Below, in pieces: positions 17,742-26,113 of a stretch of 64,000 nt of DNA (its first letter is position 1; each line of letters opens with the position of its first letter). The stretch covers positions 1,069,869 through 1,133,868 of the forward strand of contig NZ_JBCFBO010000001.1 in NCBI RefSeq assembly GCF_038562635.1, in the 5' to 3' direction. Origin of the DNA: Methanobacterium sp. (GTDB taxonomy: Archaea > Methanobacteriota > Methanobacteria > Methanobacteriales > Methanobacteriaceae). Under the pieces are notes generated by a model. The model was not told where the DNA came from. It did not search any database and worked only from the letters and a program-made list of their open reading frames with translations. Position numbers and translations under genes: made by a program.

Positions 17742-18917
17742 TTAATTCATGAGTTCATTAATGGCATTTCCAAGCCTTTTTATACCTTTTTCAATTTGTT
17801 CATCATTTGAATTAGAGAAATTAAGCCTTAATGAATTTATTCCACTCCCGTCGACATAAAATGCCTGTCCTGGAACAAATGCTACATTTTCATTTATTGC
17901 CAGTTCAAATAAGTCCATTGAGGACAGACCTTCCGGAAGAGTAACCCATAAAAACATTCCCCCCTCTGGTTTTGTATATTCTACATTTTCCGGTAAGTAT
18001 TTCTCTATCATGGAAACCATAGTGTTTCTTTGATTTCTGTACATGCCTTTTATCTTTTCTATATGTTCATCAATATCATTGTCAATTAAATACTGATAAA
18101 CGGCTCTTTGAGTAAAGTAATTTGAATGCAAGTCCAACGCCTGTTTTGCAATAATGATTTTTTCCATTATTTCTTCGTTTGCAACTATCCAACCAAGCCT
18201 CATTCCAGGAGATACTATTTTGGAAAAAGAACCAAAAAGTACAGAATCTTCAAGATAAACCTTAACAGGAGGTATATCTTCACCTAAAAATCTTATTTCA
18301 CCATAAGGGTTGTCTTCTACAAAGACAATATCTTCATTTTTAAGAATTTCAGCTAATTTTTGCCTTTTTTCCTTTGAATATGTTATTCCAGTTGGGTTCT
18401 GGAAGTTTGTAATTGAATAGAACATTTTTATTTTATTTTCGTCCAGTATCCTTTGGAGCGAATCTATATCTACACCGTCTTCAAGCAAAGGAACAGATAA
18501 AAATTGGGGTTCAAATAATCCAAATGACTGTATTGCGGCAAGATAAGTTGGATTTTCAAGGAGAACTTTATCCCCTTTATTTAAAAAAACCTTACTGACA
18601 AGGTCTATCCCCTGCTGTGAACCATTCGTAATTAATATTTCATCAGCACTGACTTTTAGACCTTTTTTTGAATATCTTTCTGCAATGTACTCACGTAAGG
18701 GTAAATATCCTTCAGTTGTACTGTATTGAAGAATTTCATCCCCATTTTGAGACAGAATTTTGGATACTGCGTCATTTATTTCATTTACAGGGAAAGATTT
18801 AGGATTTGGCAAACCCCCTGCAAATGAAATGATGTTTTTATCTTCTGTAACCTTTAATATTTCCCGGATAAATGATTTATGTACACTTTTCATTCTTTCT
18901 GCAAATAAATTACTCAT
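17742..18917 (-). CDS. PLP-dependent aminotransferase (2-aminoadipate/LysN-like, class I/II)
   Basis: A 391-residue fold-type I aminotransferase. The PLP lysine is Lys233 in GSFSKIVSPGMRLGW, with NFQNPTG (171-177) and EDNPYGEIRF providing cofactor contacts. The opening IISFAGGLPNPKSFP is typical of the LysN/KAT II-like group that accepts aromatic amino acids, aminoadipate or branched keto acids. ATG 18917 is preferred over the in-frame TTG three codons upstream because of the AAGGAAG site. The exact substrate is undecided. Confidence 0.85.
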   Translation of the reverse strand: MSNLFAERMKSVHKSFIREILKVTEDKNIISFAGGLPNPKSFPVNEINDAVSKILSQNGDEILQYSTTEGYLPLREYIAERYSKKGLKVSADEILITNGSQQGIDLVSKVFLNKGDKVLLENPTYLAAIQSFGLFEPQFLSVPLLEDGVDIDSLQRILDENKIKMFYSITNFQNPTGITYSKEKRQKLAEILKNEDIVFVEDNPYGEIRFLGEDIPPVKVYLEDSVLFGSFSKIVSPGMRLGWIVANEEIMEKIIIAKQALDLHSNYFTQRAVYQYLIDNDIDEHIEKIKGMYRNQRNTMVSMIEKYLPENVEYTKPEGGMFLWVTLPEGLSSMDLFELAINENVAFVPGQAFYVDGSGINSLRLNFSNSNDEQIEKGIKRLGNAINELMN

Positions 18918-19322
18918 ATAATTCAACTTCCTTATCTAGAATGTTTTGTAATTCTTTAAGATTATATATTCACTTATTTAATTTTAAGCAATGGACCTAA
19001 TAACATAATTGCCACAAATGGCTATGTCCCATTTTAATCCAGATACCCAAATTATTTCTTTAATTTTAATTAAAAGGCTTTTTATTCAATGATATCTGCA
19101 AATTACAGGTTAAAAGATATTATGAATTTAATGTTTATTTTATTTTTAAGTTATACTTATTTAAATGACCAGATAAAAGAAATAAAAATAATATAATACC
19201 GCTTCAGAAACATTATAAAATTATAGACCGATTTAACTCAGTGCAATGTTTCCAAAGCGTCCGATCTCACTAAAACAGAAATCTAAAGAGCAGGGATAGC
19301 CCTACTCCCATATCAAATGCCC
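18918..19322. other. AT-rich intergenic region
   Basis: About 400 bases without a coding frame. It holds the promoter of the aminotransferase on one side and a hairpin (19288-19307) just after the acyl-CoA ligase stop on the other. Nothing else stands out. Confidence 0.5.
19288..19307 (-). terminator. Hairpin after the acyl-CoA ligase operon
   Basis: GAGCAGGG (19288-19295) and CCCTACTC (19300-19307) form an 8-bp stem with one G-U pair and a 4-base loop, 15 bases past the stop codon. No T-tract follows, so it may mark an RNA 3' end rather than a classic terminator. Confidence 0.4.
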
Positions 19323-20984
19323 TTAATTTTCGTCTTCTTCTTCAGCAAATCTCTTTTTAAGGAGTTCTACTGCCTGATCGCGCATTATGAATTTTTGTAT
19401 TTTACCACTTGCAGTAAGTGGGAATTCATCAACGAAAAAAACATGTTTTGGGACTTTATAGCGTGCTATTCTTTCTAGGCCGAAATCTCTAACATCTTCT
19501 TCACTGATATCAGCTTCTTCCTCCAGAATCATAAATGCCCCTACAATTTCACCGTATTTATCATCTGGAATTCCTATAACCTGCACATCTTTAATTCCAG
19601 GCATTGTATAATAAAATTCTTCAATTTCACGAGGATAAATGTTTTCTCCACCGCGGATTATCATATCTTTTATCCTTCCAACGACTGTATAATAACCGTT
19701 TTCATCGTAGGTTACTAAATCTCCACTGTGTAGCCATCCATCTTCATCAATGGCTTCTGCAGTTTTGTCAGGCATTTTGTAGTAACCTTTCATGACATTG
19801 TAGCCCCTACTGCAAATTTCACCCACTTCTCCAGGTCCAACAGTTTCACCAGTTTCAGGATCAACAACTTTAATCTCACAATTGGGTAATTTTCTCCCAA
19901 CAGTTTCAACCCTGAGTTCAAGAGGGTCATCAACGCTTGTCTGAGTGAATCCCGGTGATCCTTCAGTTAGGCCGTAAACACTGGTTATTTCTGTCATGTT
20001 CATGTCGTTGACTACTTTCTTCATGGCCTCTATTGGACATGTTGAACCCGCCATTATTCCAGTTCTAAGTGAGGATAAATCAAACATTTCAAACATTGGG
20101 TGCGAATACTCGGCAATAAACATTGTTGGAACACCATAAAGCGCAGTACACTTCTCTTTTTGGACTGCTGCAAGAACCATAAGAGGATCGAACTGTTCAA
20201 GCATTACTAAAGTCCCGCCATGAGTATACATGGCCATAAGCCCTAGAGTAACTCCAAAACAATGGAACATTGGTACAGTGAGACATAACCTATCATCTTC
20301 AGTGTATTTCAGGTTTTCACCAATATAATACCCATTATTAATGATATTTTTGTGTGTAAGCATTACTCCCTTTGGGAAACCAGTTGTTCCAGAGGTATAC
20401 TGCATGCATACCACATCATCACTGCCAAAAGTTTTTTTAGCCTCTAAAAGCTTGCTGTCGTCGGTATGTTTACCCAGCAGCAGTAGTTCATGTGTATTAT
20501 AAAGCCCACGATGCTTTTCCTGACCTATGAAGATTACACTTTTAAGACAAGGGTATTCCTTACTTTCTAAGTTACCTCTTTTACTTGTCTTAAGTTCAGG
20601 AACAAGTTCATATAATACCTTTAAATAATTGACATCCCTGAATCCATCTGTTATTGCAAGAGCTTTCATATCAGATTGTTTTAACACATAATCCAGTTCA
20701 TGACTTTTATATGCAGTATTTACTGTTACAAGAACTGCCCCTATTTTTCCACATGCAAATAAGAATGTAATCCAATCTGGAACATTTAATGCCCAGATCC
20801 CCACATTGTCGCCTTTAGTAACTCCAATTGAAAGCAAACCTTTTGCAAGCTTATTTACTCGTTCATCAAATTGTTTGTAAGTAAAACGAAGATCCCTATC
20901 TGGATAAACCATAAATTCCCTGTCTGGATCTTTTTCTGCCTGTTTTTCAAAGAAATCTCCAATCGTATCTTCTGTAAAAAGCAT
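19323..20984 (-). CDS. Acyl-CoA synthetase (AMP-forming)
   Basis: A 553-residue member of the ANL superfamily that activates a carboxylic acid with ATP and joins it to CoA. Motifs are complete: P-loop YTSGTTGFPKG (196-206), VYGLTEGSP, DGWLHSGDL, GRIKDMIIRGGENIYP (hinge), and catalytic Lys528 in TASGKIQKF. The overall pattern is closest to medium-chain fatty acyl-CoA ligases. A clear AAAGGAGC site precedes the ATG. It is the last gene of an operon with a thioesterase and an XRE-cupin regulator. In an archaeon with isoprenoid lipids the acid may come from outside or be a branched or aryl acid. Confidence 0.9.
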   Translation of the reverse strand: MLFTEDTIGDFFEKQAEKDPDREFMVYPDRDLRFTYKQFDERVNKLAKGLLSIGVTKGDNVGIWALNVPDWITFLFACGKIGAVLVTVNTAYKSHELDYVLKQSDMKALAITDGFRDVNYLKVLYELVPELKTSKRGNLESKEYPCLKSVIFIGQEKHRGLYNTHELLLLGKHTDDSKLLEAKKTFGSDDVVCMQYTSGTTGFPKGVMLTHKNIINNGYYIGENLKYTEDDRLCLTVPMFHCFGVTLGLMAMYTHGGTLVMLEQFDPLMVLAAVQKEKCTALYGVPTMFIAEYSHPMFEMFDLSSLRTGIMAGSTCPIEAMKKVVNDMNMTEITSVYGLTEGSPGFTQTSVDDPLELRVETVGRKLPNCEIKVVDPETGETVGPGEVGEICSRGYNVMKGYYKMPDKTAEAIDEDGWLHSGDLVTYDENGYYTVVGRIKDMIIRGGENIYPREIEEFYYTMPGIKDVQVIGIPDDKYGEIVGAFMILEEEADISEEDVRDFGLERIARYKVPKHVFFVDEFPLTASGKIQKFIMRDQAVELLKKRFAEEEDEN

Positions 20985-21013
20985 ATTTTGGCTCCTTTAT
21001 GCATTCTAAATTT

Positions 21014-21430
21014 TTATTTGCAATTTTTGTCTTCTAATATTAAATGCTCATGTAATTGGGCTTTTATTGCATCAGGAATAGGTACACTTTTTTGATTTAA
21101 GAAATCAAAATGTACAAGAACAGCTTTTCCCTTTGCTTTGAGCTCTCCATCCTGCCATGCCTCATGACCTATTGTAAATGAGCTGTTTCCAATATGAGTT
21201 ATATAACTCCTAATTTCAACATCAATTCCATAGTACATTTGACCGATGTAATCAAATTCAGTTCTAACTAATATTAATTTCCATTTCTCATAACTCAAGT
21301 CAAGATCTGGTGTAAACATTCTAAATATTGGATTTCTTCCGACTTCAAACCACTCTACAAGTGCAGTATTGTTAATATGCCGAAGTCCATCAGCATCTCC
21401 GAATCGCGGTGTAACTTTCTCTGTAAACAT
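21014..21430 (-). CDS. Acyl-CoA thioesterase, 4HBT hotdog fold
   Basis: A 138-residue hotdog-fold thioesterase of the YbgC/4-hydroxybenzoyl-CoA group. The active-site region FGDADGLRHINNTALVEWFE has the Asp and His-Asn pattern of the family. It hydrolyses acyl-CoA to acid and CoA, the reverse of what the ligase downstream achieves, so together they set the acyl-CoA level. The start follows AAAAGTGATTT. Gaps of 29 bases to the ligase and 40 to the regulator support one operon. Confidence 0.85.
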   Translation of the reverse strand: MFTEKVTPRFGDADGLRHINNTALVEWFEVGRNPIFRMFTPDLDLSYEKWKLILVRTEFDYIGQMYYGIDVEIRSYITHIGNSSFTIGHEAWQDGELKAKGKAVLVHFDFLNQKSVPIPDAIKAQLHEHLILEDKNCK

Positions 21431-21470
21431 TTAAATCACTTTTAGATTTGTATTAACTGTTAAATTTGTT

Positions 21471-22049
21471 TTAAAATGGCGTATATACAACTGCAAGGAT
21501 TTTTGAATCCTTATCACCGTAAGCATGTAAATCATGAGGTACAATTGAATCATAATAAATACTGTCCCCTTTAGAAAGCAGATATTTTTCCTGACCGTAT
21601 AATATTTCAATTTGCCCTTCCATAACATAAATGAACTCTTCACCTTCATGTGAAGCCAGTTTATACTCTTCTGTCTCATGGAGATGAACATCAATAATAA
21701 AAGGCTCCATATGCCTGTCTGTTTTACCAGAAGCCAGAGCATAAAAATCAAGAGCACTTGTATCAGGATGATCTTCTTTACCTGAAAAATGGATCACCTG
21801 TTCTGATTTGCCTGATTTTACCATTACTGGCCCTATTTGAGGCGCATCATCAAGAAAAGTACCTAAACGGACATCCAACACTTTTGCAATCCTTATAAGT
21901 GGTGTGAGTGATGGGATCAAATCTCCACTTTCAATACTTTCTATAACCTTCCTGCTGCACTGACTTTTTTCTGCCAGTTGTTCAACAGTCATTTCATGGT
22001 TTTCTCTTATCTGCTGGATTTTAGTTCCGAGTTGATTTTCCTCTGACAT
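21471..22049 (-). CDS. XRE family regulator with C-terminal cupin domain
   Basis: A 192-residue regulator. Residues about 10-65 form an XRE helix-turn-helix (TVEQLAEKSQCSRKVIESIE). Residues about 110-190 are a cupin barrel (HLHETEEYKLASHEGEEFIY, then KGDSIYYDSIVPHDLHAYGD), a small-molecule sensing domain. It is first in the operon with the thioesterase and the acyl-CoA ligase and likely controls them. The AGGAGATAATTAA site gives a firm start. The ligand is unknown; an acyl-CoA or acid is a reasonable guess. Confidence 0.88.
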   Translation of the reverse strand: MSEENQLGTKIQQIRENHEMTVEQLAEKSQCSRKVIESIESGDLIPSLTPLIRIAKVLDVRLGTFLDDAPQIGPVMVKSGKSEQVIHFSGKEDHPDTSALDFYALASGKTDRHMEPFIIDVHLHETEEYKLASHEGEEFIYVMEGQIEILYGQEKYLLSKGDSIYYDSIVPHDLHAYGDKDSKILAVVYTPF

Positions 22050-22302
22050 TTAATTATCTCCTATTTTATAGATTATTTCATAAATACGAACTTAATTTGC
22101 AGTTAATTTCACATAGTAGTTATTATTTTCTTTATAAATTATTTTAAATATATTTTAAACTCTAATGAATAATCAAATATTTAGGCCATCAATTTAATTG
22201 GAATTATATTGTTCTAAATATTATTAAATGTAATTATTAATTATTTAGAATTCAGATGATTAATAAGTTACATCATTTGCTGTAATTGTCAGAAATTCAT
22301 AA

Positions 22303-23418
22303 TTAAATTTCAATAGTTTCTAATCTGTTCATAGCTTCCTCTAAATTTTCATATGAAGAAGCATAAGACAATCTAAAATGATTTTCTCCACATTTACCAA
22401 AACTACTGCCATTAACGATTATTACTCCCTTTTCTACAGCTTTATTTACAAATTTCTGGGAGTTTTGGACCCTTGGAAATACATAAAACGCCCCTTTAGG
22501 TGCTTTGATTCCGATTCCTATTTCATTCAACCTCTTAACTACCAGGTCTCTTCTTCGTTTAAATTCAGCTACCATTTCACCGACACATTCCTGTGGTCCA
22601 GTTAATGCTTCAAGACCTGCTATTTGAGATAAAGAGCTGGCACATGCCACATTATACTGATGAACCTTCAGCAATTCTTCAGCGATCTCTGGTTTTGCAG
22701 TCATATATCCTATTCTAAACCCAGTCATCGCATAGGTTTTAGAAAATGCATTTATGGTTATTGCGTTTTCAGTATACCTTCCAGGGCTGTAATGTTTTCC
22801 ATCATAGATTATGTGCTCATATACTTCATCAGATATCAAATATATATCATGATCTTCCGCTATTTCAGCTATGCCCTTAATATCTTCTTTTTGCATGACT
22901 GCACCTGTTGGGTTTGAAGGAGAATTCAAAATTAAGGCTTTAGTTTTATCTGTTATTTTATCAAGGACATCTTCAGGAGTCATTCTAAATTCATTTTCTT
23001 CTTTGAGACTTACTGGAACCATTTTACCTTCAGCAAGCTTTACAAATGCATCATATGAAAGAAATCCTGGATCCGGGATTAAAACTTCATCTCCCCTATT
23101 TACCAATGCTTGAAGACTAATATAAAGTGCTTGACTTGCCCCAACCGTTACAAGTATGGACTCTGGATCTACATCAAGTTTATTTTCCTCTTTAAATTTA
23201 CAGGATATAGCTTCTCTAAGTTCTATAATCCCTTTATTTGCTGTATAATGGGTGAATCCATCATCTAAAGCTTTTTTTACAGCTTCCCTGATATGTAATG
23301 GCGTATCAAAATCGGGTTCTCCAAGGCTTAAATTAATAGCATCTTCTGCAGTGATATCAAACATTTTTCTTATTTCTGAAAGCTGTATTGACTCGCATCT
23401 TCTGGTTGGTTGAAACAT
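22303..23418 (-). CDS. Class I/II aminotransferase (aspartate aminotransferase-like)
   Basis: A 371-residue PLP enzyme. INLSLGEPDFDTP opens the fold, NSPSNPTG (165-172) and SDEVYEHIIY contact PLP, and Lys227 in INAFSKTYAMTGFRIGY is the Schiff-base lysine. It resembles the aspartate/aromatic aminotransferases of methanogens. ATG 23418 is chosen since AGGTATGATT stands at proper distance; the ATG nine bases earlier is too close to it. It stands alone, diverging from the amino-acid permease gene. Confidence 0.88.
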   Translation of the reverse strand: MFQPTRRCESIQLSEIRKMFDITAEDAINLSLGEPDFDTPLHIREAVKKALDDGFTHYTANKGIIELREAISCKFKEENKLDVDPESILVTVGASQALYISLQALVNRGDEVLIPDPGFLSYDAFVKLAEGKMVPVSLKEENEFRMTPEDVLDKITDKTKALILNSPSNPTGAVMQKEDIKGIAEIAEDHDIYLISDEVYEHIIYDGKHYSPGRYTENAITINAFSKTYAMTGFRIGYMTAKPEIAEELLKVHQYNVACASSLSQIAGLEALTGPQECVGEMVAEFKRRRDLVVKRLNEIGIGIKAPKGAFYVFPRVQNSQKFVNKAVEKGVIIVNGSSFGKCGENHFRLSYASSYENLEEAMNRLETIEI

Positions 23419-23549
23419 TCTAATCATACCTATCTAATCATTGAAATCAATTGTTAACTATATTAAAAAATCGATTATATTATACATTAATCTTTCATAT
23501 CTTAAAAATTAATCATCTATTTTTACTTTTATTAATATATAAAAAAAGC

Positions 23550-24947
23550 ATGCCCACAAAAATGTTGAGCCTTTTTGATGTTGTAAACCTCGTGGTTGGA
23601 ACCATTGTCGGTGCAGACATATATATCGCAGCAGCTTTTGGAGCTGGACTTTTAGGACCCGCATCACTCGCTGCATGGTTTTTAGCAGGGATAATGGCCA
23701 TTGTAATAGCATTGTCTTTTGCAGAATGTTCCTCACTTGTTCCGCGCGCAGGCGGACCTTATGTGTATGCTAAAGATGCTTTTGGAGATTTTACAGGGTT
23801 TTTATCAGGATGGTCCCTTATACTCGCAGAATGGAGCGCCATAGCAGTTTTTCCCCTCGCATTTATAGCTTATCTTCAATACTTTTTTCCAGGAATGCCT
23901 TTTACAGTACAAACTATTATCAAAATTCTATTTATCATAATATTAACAGGTATAAACTATTTAGGTGTTAAAGAAGCCGGTAGAATTAACGATATTTTAA
24001 CAATCTTAAAGCTGGCCCCCATTTTTATATTAACACTCATTGGAATTGTTTATTTCATAATAAATCCTTCAGTCTTTGTTTCTAATTTCACCCCATTTCT
24101 ACCAGTAGGTCTTGGAAACCTGGGAAGTGCTATTGTTTTGATATTTTGGGCATATATCGGATTTGAACTTGTAACTGTACCTTCAGATGAAATATATGAT
24201 TCAAAAAGGACTATTCCAAAAGCTATTGTACTTGGAATGGGTGTTGTTGCCCTTTTCTATATTATAACAAATTTTGTAATTGTTGGCGTAGTACCATGGC
24301 AAGAGCTTTCCCAATCATCTGCACCACTTACATTTGCAGGATATGCACTTATGGGAGGGTTTGGAGCCGTTTTTATCACTGTAGGAGCTCTTCTTTCAAT
24401 TTCAGGATCTGATGAAGCAGGTATCCTTTCTTCATCAAGGATACCCTATGCAATGGCAGGTGACGGACTTCTACCCAAAGCATTTGCCAGAAAACATCCG
24501 AAATATGAAACACCTTACATTGCATTAATAGTTCAAGGTGTAGTTACGGGTGCCGCTGCCATCTTCGGAACCATAAGCAGTTTAATCATATTATCGGTTT
24601 TTACCCTTCTTTTCTGTTATATTTTAACATGTATCTCCGTATTTCCCCTAAGGAAAAAATATGATGGAGGTATCAAAATTCCATCTATAATACCCATTTT
24701 AGGTGTTATAATATCCATTTATATAATGTCTCAGAGCAATTTCACCCAAATAATAACTGGAGTGGCTTTAATAGCTCTTGGAATTCCAATATACTGGAAG
24801 TATTCACCAAAAGAAGAGATTAGATCAGTTATAAAGGAAATAACATCCAGGGAAGCCTTCTTAAAAAGATGGATTCAAGCCCGAGAGGTTTTCTTAGGAT
24901 ACTTATTAAGAAGGCTGGCTTATCTTTTAAGAAGGATACTGGGCTGA
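23550..24947 (+). CDS. APC family amino acid permease
   Basis: A membrane transporter of about 465 residues with some 12 helices plus a basic C-terminal tail. The APC motif GTIVGADIYIA follows the first strand-like LSLFDVVNLV, and FAECSSLVPRAGGPYVYAKDAFG is the helix 2-3 signature. It exchanges or imports amino acids or polyamines. The frame is open to 23451 but those residues are not family-like. A TATA-like ATTAATATATAAA (23531-23543) lies just upstream; if it is the promoter, transcription begins near 23562, where a second ATG (MLSLFDVV) would give a leaderless message. Both starts are possible. Confidence 0.85.
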   Translation: MPTKMLSLFDVVNLVVGTIVGADIYIAAAFGAGLLGPASLAAWFLAGIMAIVIALSFAECSSLVPRAGGPYVYAKDAFGDFTGFLSGWSLILAEWSAIAVFPLAFIAYLQYFFPGMPFTVQTIIKILFIIILTGINYLGVKEAGRINDILTILKLAPIFILTLIGIVYFIINPSVFVSNFTPFLPVGLGNLGSAIVLIFWAYIGFELVTVPSDEIYDSKRTIPKAIVLGMGVVALFYIITNFVIVGVVPWQELSQSSAPLTFAGYALMGGFGAVFITVGALLSISGSDEAGILSSSRIPYAMAGDGLLPKAFARKHPKYETPYIALIVQGVVTGAAAIFGTISSLIILSVFTLLFCYILTCISVFPLRKKYDGGIKIPSIIPILGVIISIYIMSQSNFTQIITGVALIALGIPIYWKYSPKEEIRSVIKEITSREAFLKRWIQAREVFLGYLLRRLAYLLRRILG

Positions 24948-24963
24948 TAATTCAAGTTTCTAA

Positions 24964-25043
24964 AACCTGCAAAATCTTTGATTTTGCGGTTCAAAAACAT
25001 ATAGTGTTTTTTCAACCTGCAAAATCTTTGATTTTGCGGTTCA
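24964..25043. repeat. Two identical 30-base palindromic elements
   Basis: The same 30 bases occur at 24964-24993 and 25014-25043. Each holds GCAAAATC/GATTTTGC with a TTT loop, flanked by AACC and GGTTCA arms. Between them AAAAACA/TGTTTTT forms another stem. The element lies between the converging permease and M14-like genes and may end both transcripts. Its arms recur at 5989-6014. Confidence 0.75.
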
Positions 25044-25060
25044 GAAAAAATAAAAATAAA

Positions 25061-25945
25061 TTAAATTATTTTTTTATATTTTAAAAGAGCTATCATTTGA
25101 TTATACGACTTTGTAACGCTTCCTGATTTTACAGTGCCATGGGGAGACAGTACTTCACATGTAACAGCTGGAATTCCTGCCAAATTAGTAGTATCTTCCA
25201 GTGCTCCACGATATTCTACACCTGCCAGATTATCTGCAATCAATGAGGACCCTGTTTTCTTGCAAATGTATTTAGCAATGATATAACTTTGGTATGTAGG
25301 ATGTTTTGAAGAAAAAACAGCCATTTTACCCGGATCGCCGCCAGGTTTAGTAGAATGAAAATCTCCGAGTACACTAATATTAAGCCGTTTAGCCAGTTTC
25401 AATATCTTGCTAGTAGGCGTACCTGCAATATTAGCTACTCTATTCAGGTTTTTGCCTTTCCAGTAGCGGACATCTTTAGCCGTGTTGGATGGGACAACAA
25501 ATGGCACTATATAAACTGTTCCATTAATTGACCTGCTTTTTAGGTAATTTGCAAGTTTTAAAGCAGCTATTTGGCTTGGCAACTCATTTCCATGAACCCC
25601 TGCAACGATCATAACTTTTGGACCGCTCCCATTGCCAACTCTAATTATAGGTGTGCCTTTTTTTGATAAAGTTACTATTTGATGGGTCAATTGAGTTTGA
25701 GGAATGTTCTTTTTTATATAATAATTATTTGTAACAGTTCCACCAGTTCCGCTGATAATGACGCTCATCTTAACCATTGATGTCGATTGGGCTGCTTGAA
25801 CAGACGCGTAACTGGTTAAATTCCCATTTAAATGGTTATTTATTTCAGTTAAGTGTATTCCGCCTGCACCAAGCAGTACTGTAGTACAAATAACTAATAA
25901 AACTGTAATTATTTGTTTTTGTTTAATTATAACACATCTCCACAT
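25061..25945 (-). CDS. Exported M14-like zinc hydrolase (succinylglutamate desuccinylase/aspartoacylase type)
   Basis: A 294-residue protein with an N-terminal hydrophobic helix (ITVLLVICTTVLLGAGG), so it is exported or anchored outside. The catalytic domain carries the zinc ligands of the family: VAGVHGNELPSQ, KGKNLNRVA, LGDFHSTKPGG, and a late Glu in AVTCEVLSPHG. This family cleaves amide bonds of small acylated amino acids or peptides. Outside a Methanobacterium cell it could trim wall peptides, but that is inference. No clear ribosome site precedes the ATG at 25945. Confidence 0.7.
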   Translation of the reverse strand: MWRCVIIKQKQIITVLLVICTTVLLGAGGIHLTEINNHLNGNLTSYASVQAAQSTSMVKMSVIISGTGGTVTNNYYIKKNIPQTQLTHQIVTLSKKGTPIIRVGNGSGPKVMIVAGVHGNELPSQIAALKLANYLKSRSINGTVYIVPFVVPSNTAKDVRYWKGKNLNRVANIAGTPTSKILKLAKRLNISVLGDFHSTKPGGDPGKMAVFSSKHPTYQSYIIAKYICKKTGSSLIADNLAGVEYRGALEDTTNLAGIPAVTCEVLSPHGTVKSGSVTKSYNQMIALLKYKKII

Positions 25946-26113
25946 TAATTATCCAGAGGTAGGCTGTTAATAATTATCAGTATCTGTTGATGTATAAATT
26001 TTTTTATAAAATGGAACATAATCAACCATTCTTTATTTTAAATCAATTAAAAGTATAAAAAAAAGGATTATGTCTTTAATTTTTGTATAAAATCACTATT
26101 AGTAATTCAAAAA

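Noticed and set aside
21431..21757. 108-residue frame overlapping the XRE-cupin gene
   Set aside because: Same strand, shifted frame within a well-supported regulator; no family similarity.
23451..23549. 33-residue N-terminal extension of the amino-acid permease
   Set aside because: It crosses the TATA-like element at 23531-23543 and adds an unusual hydrophobic stretch not typical of the family.
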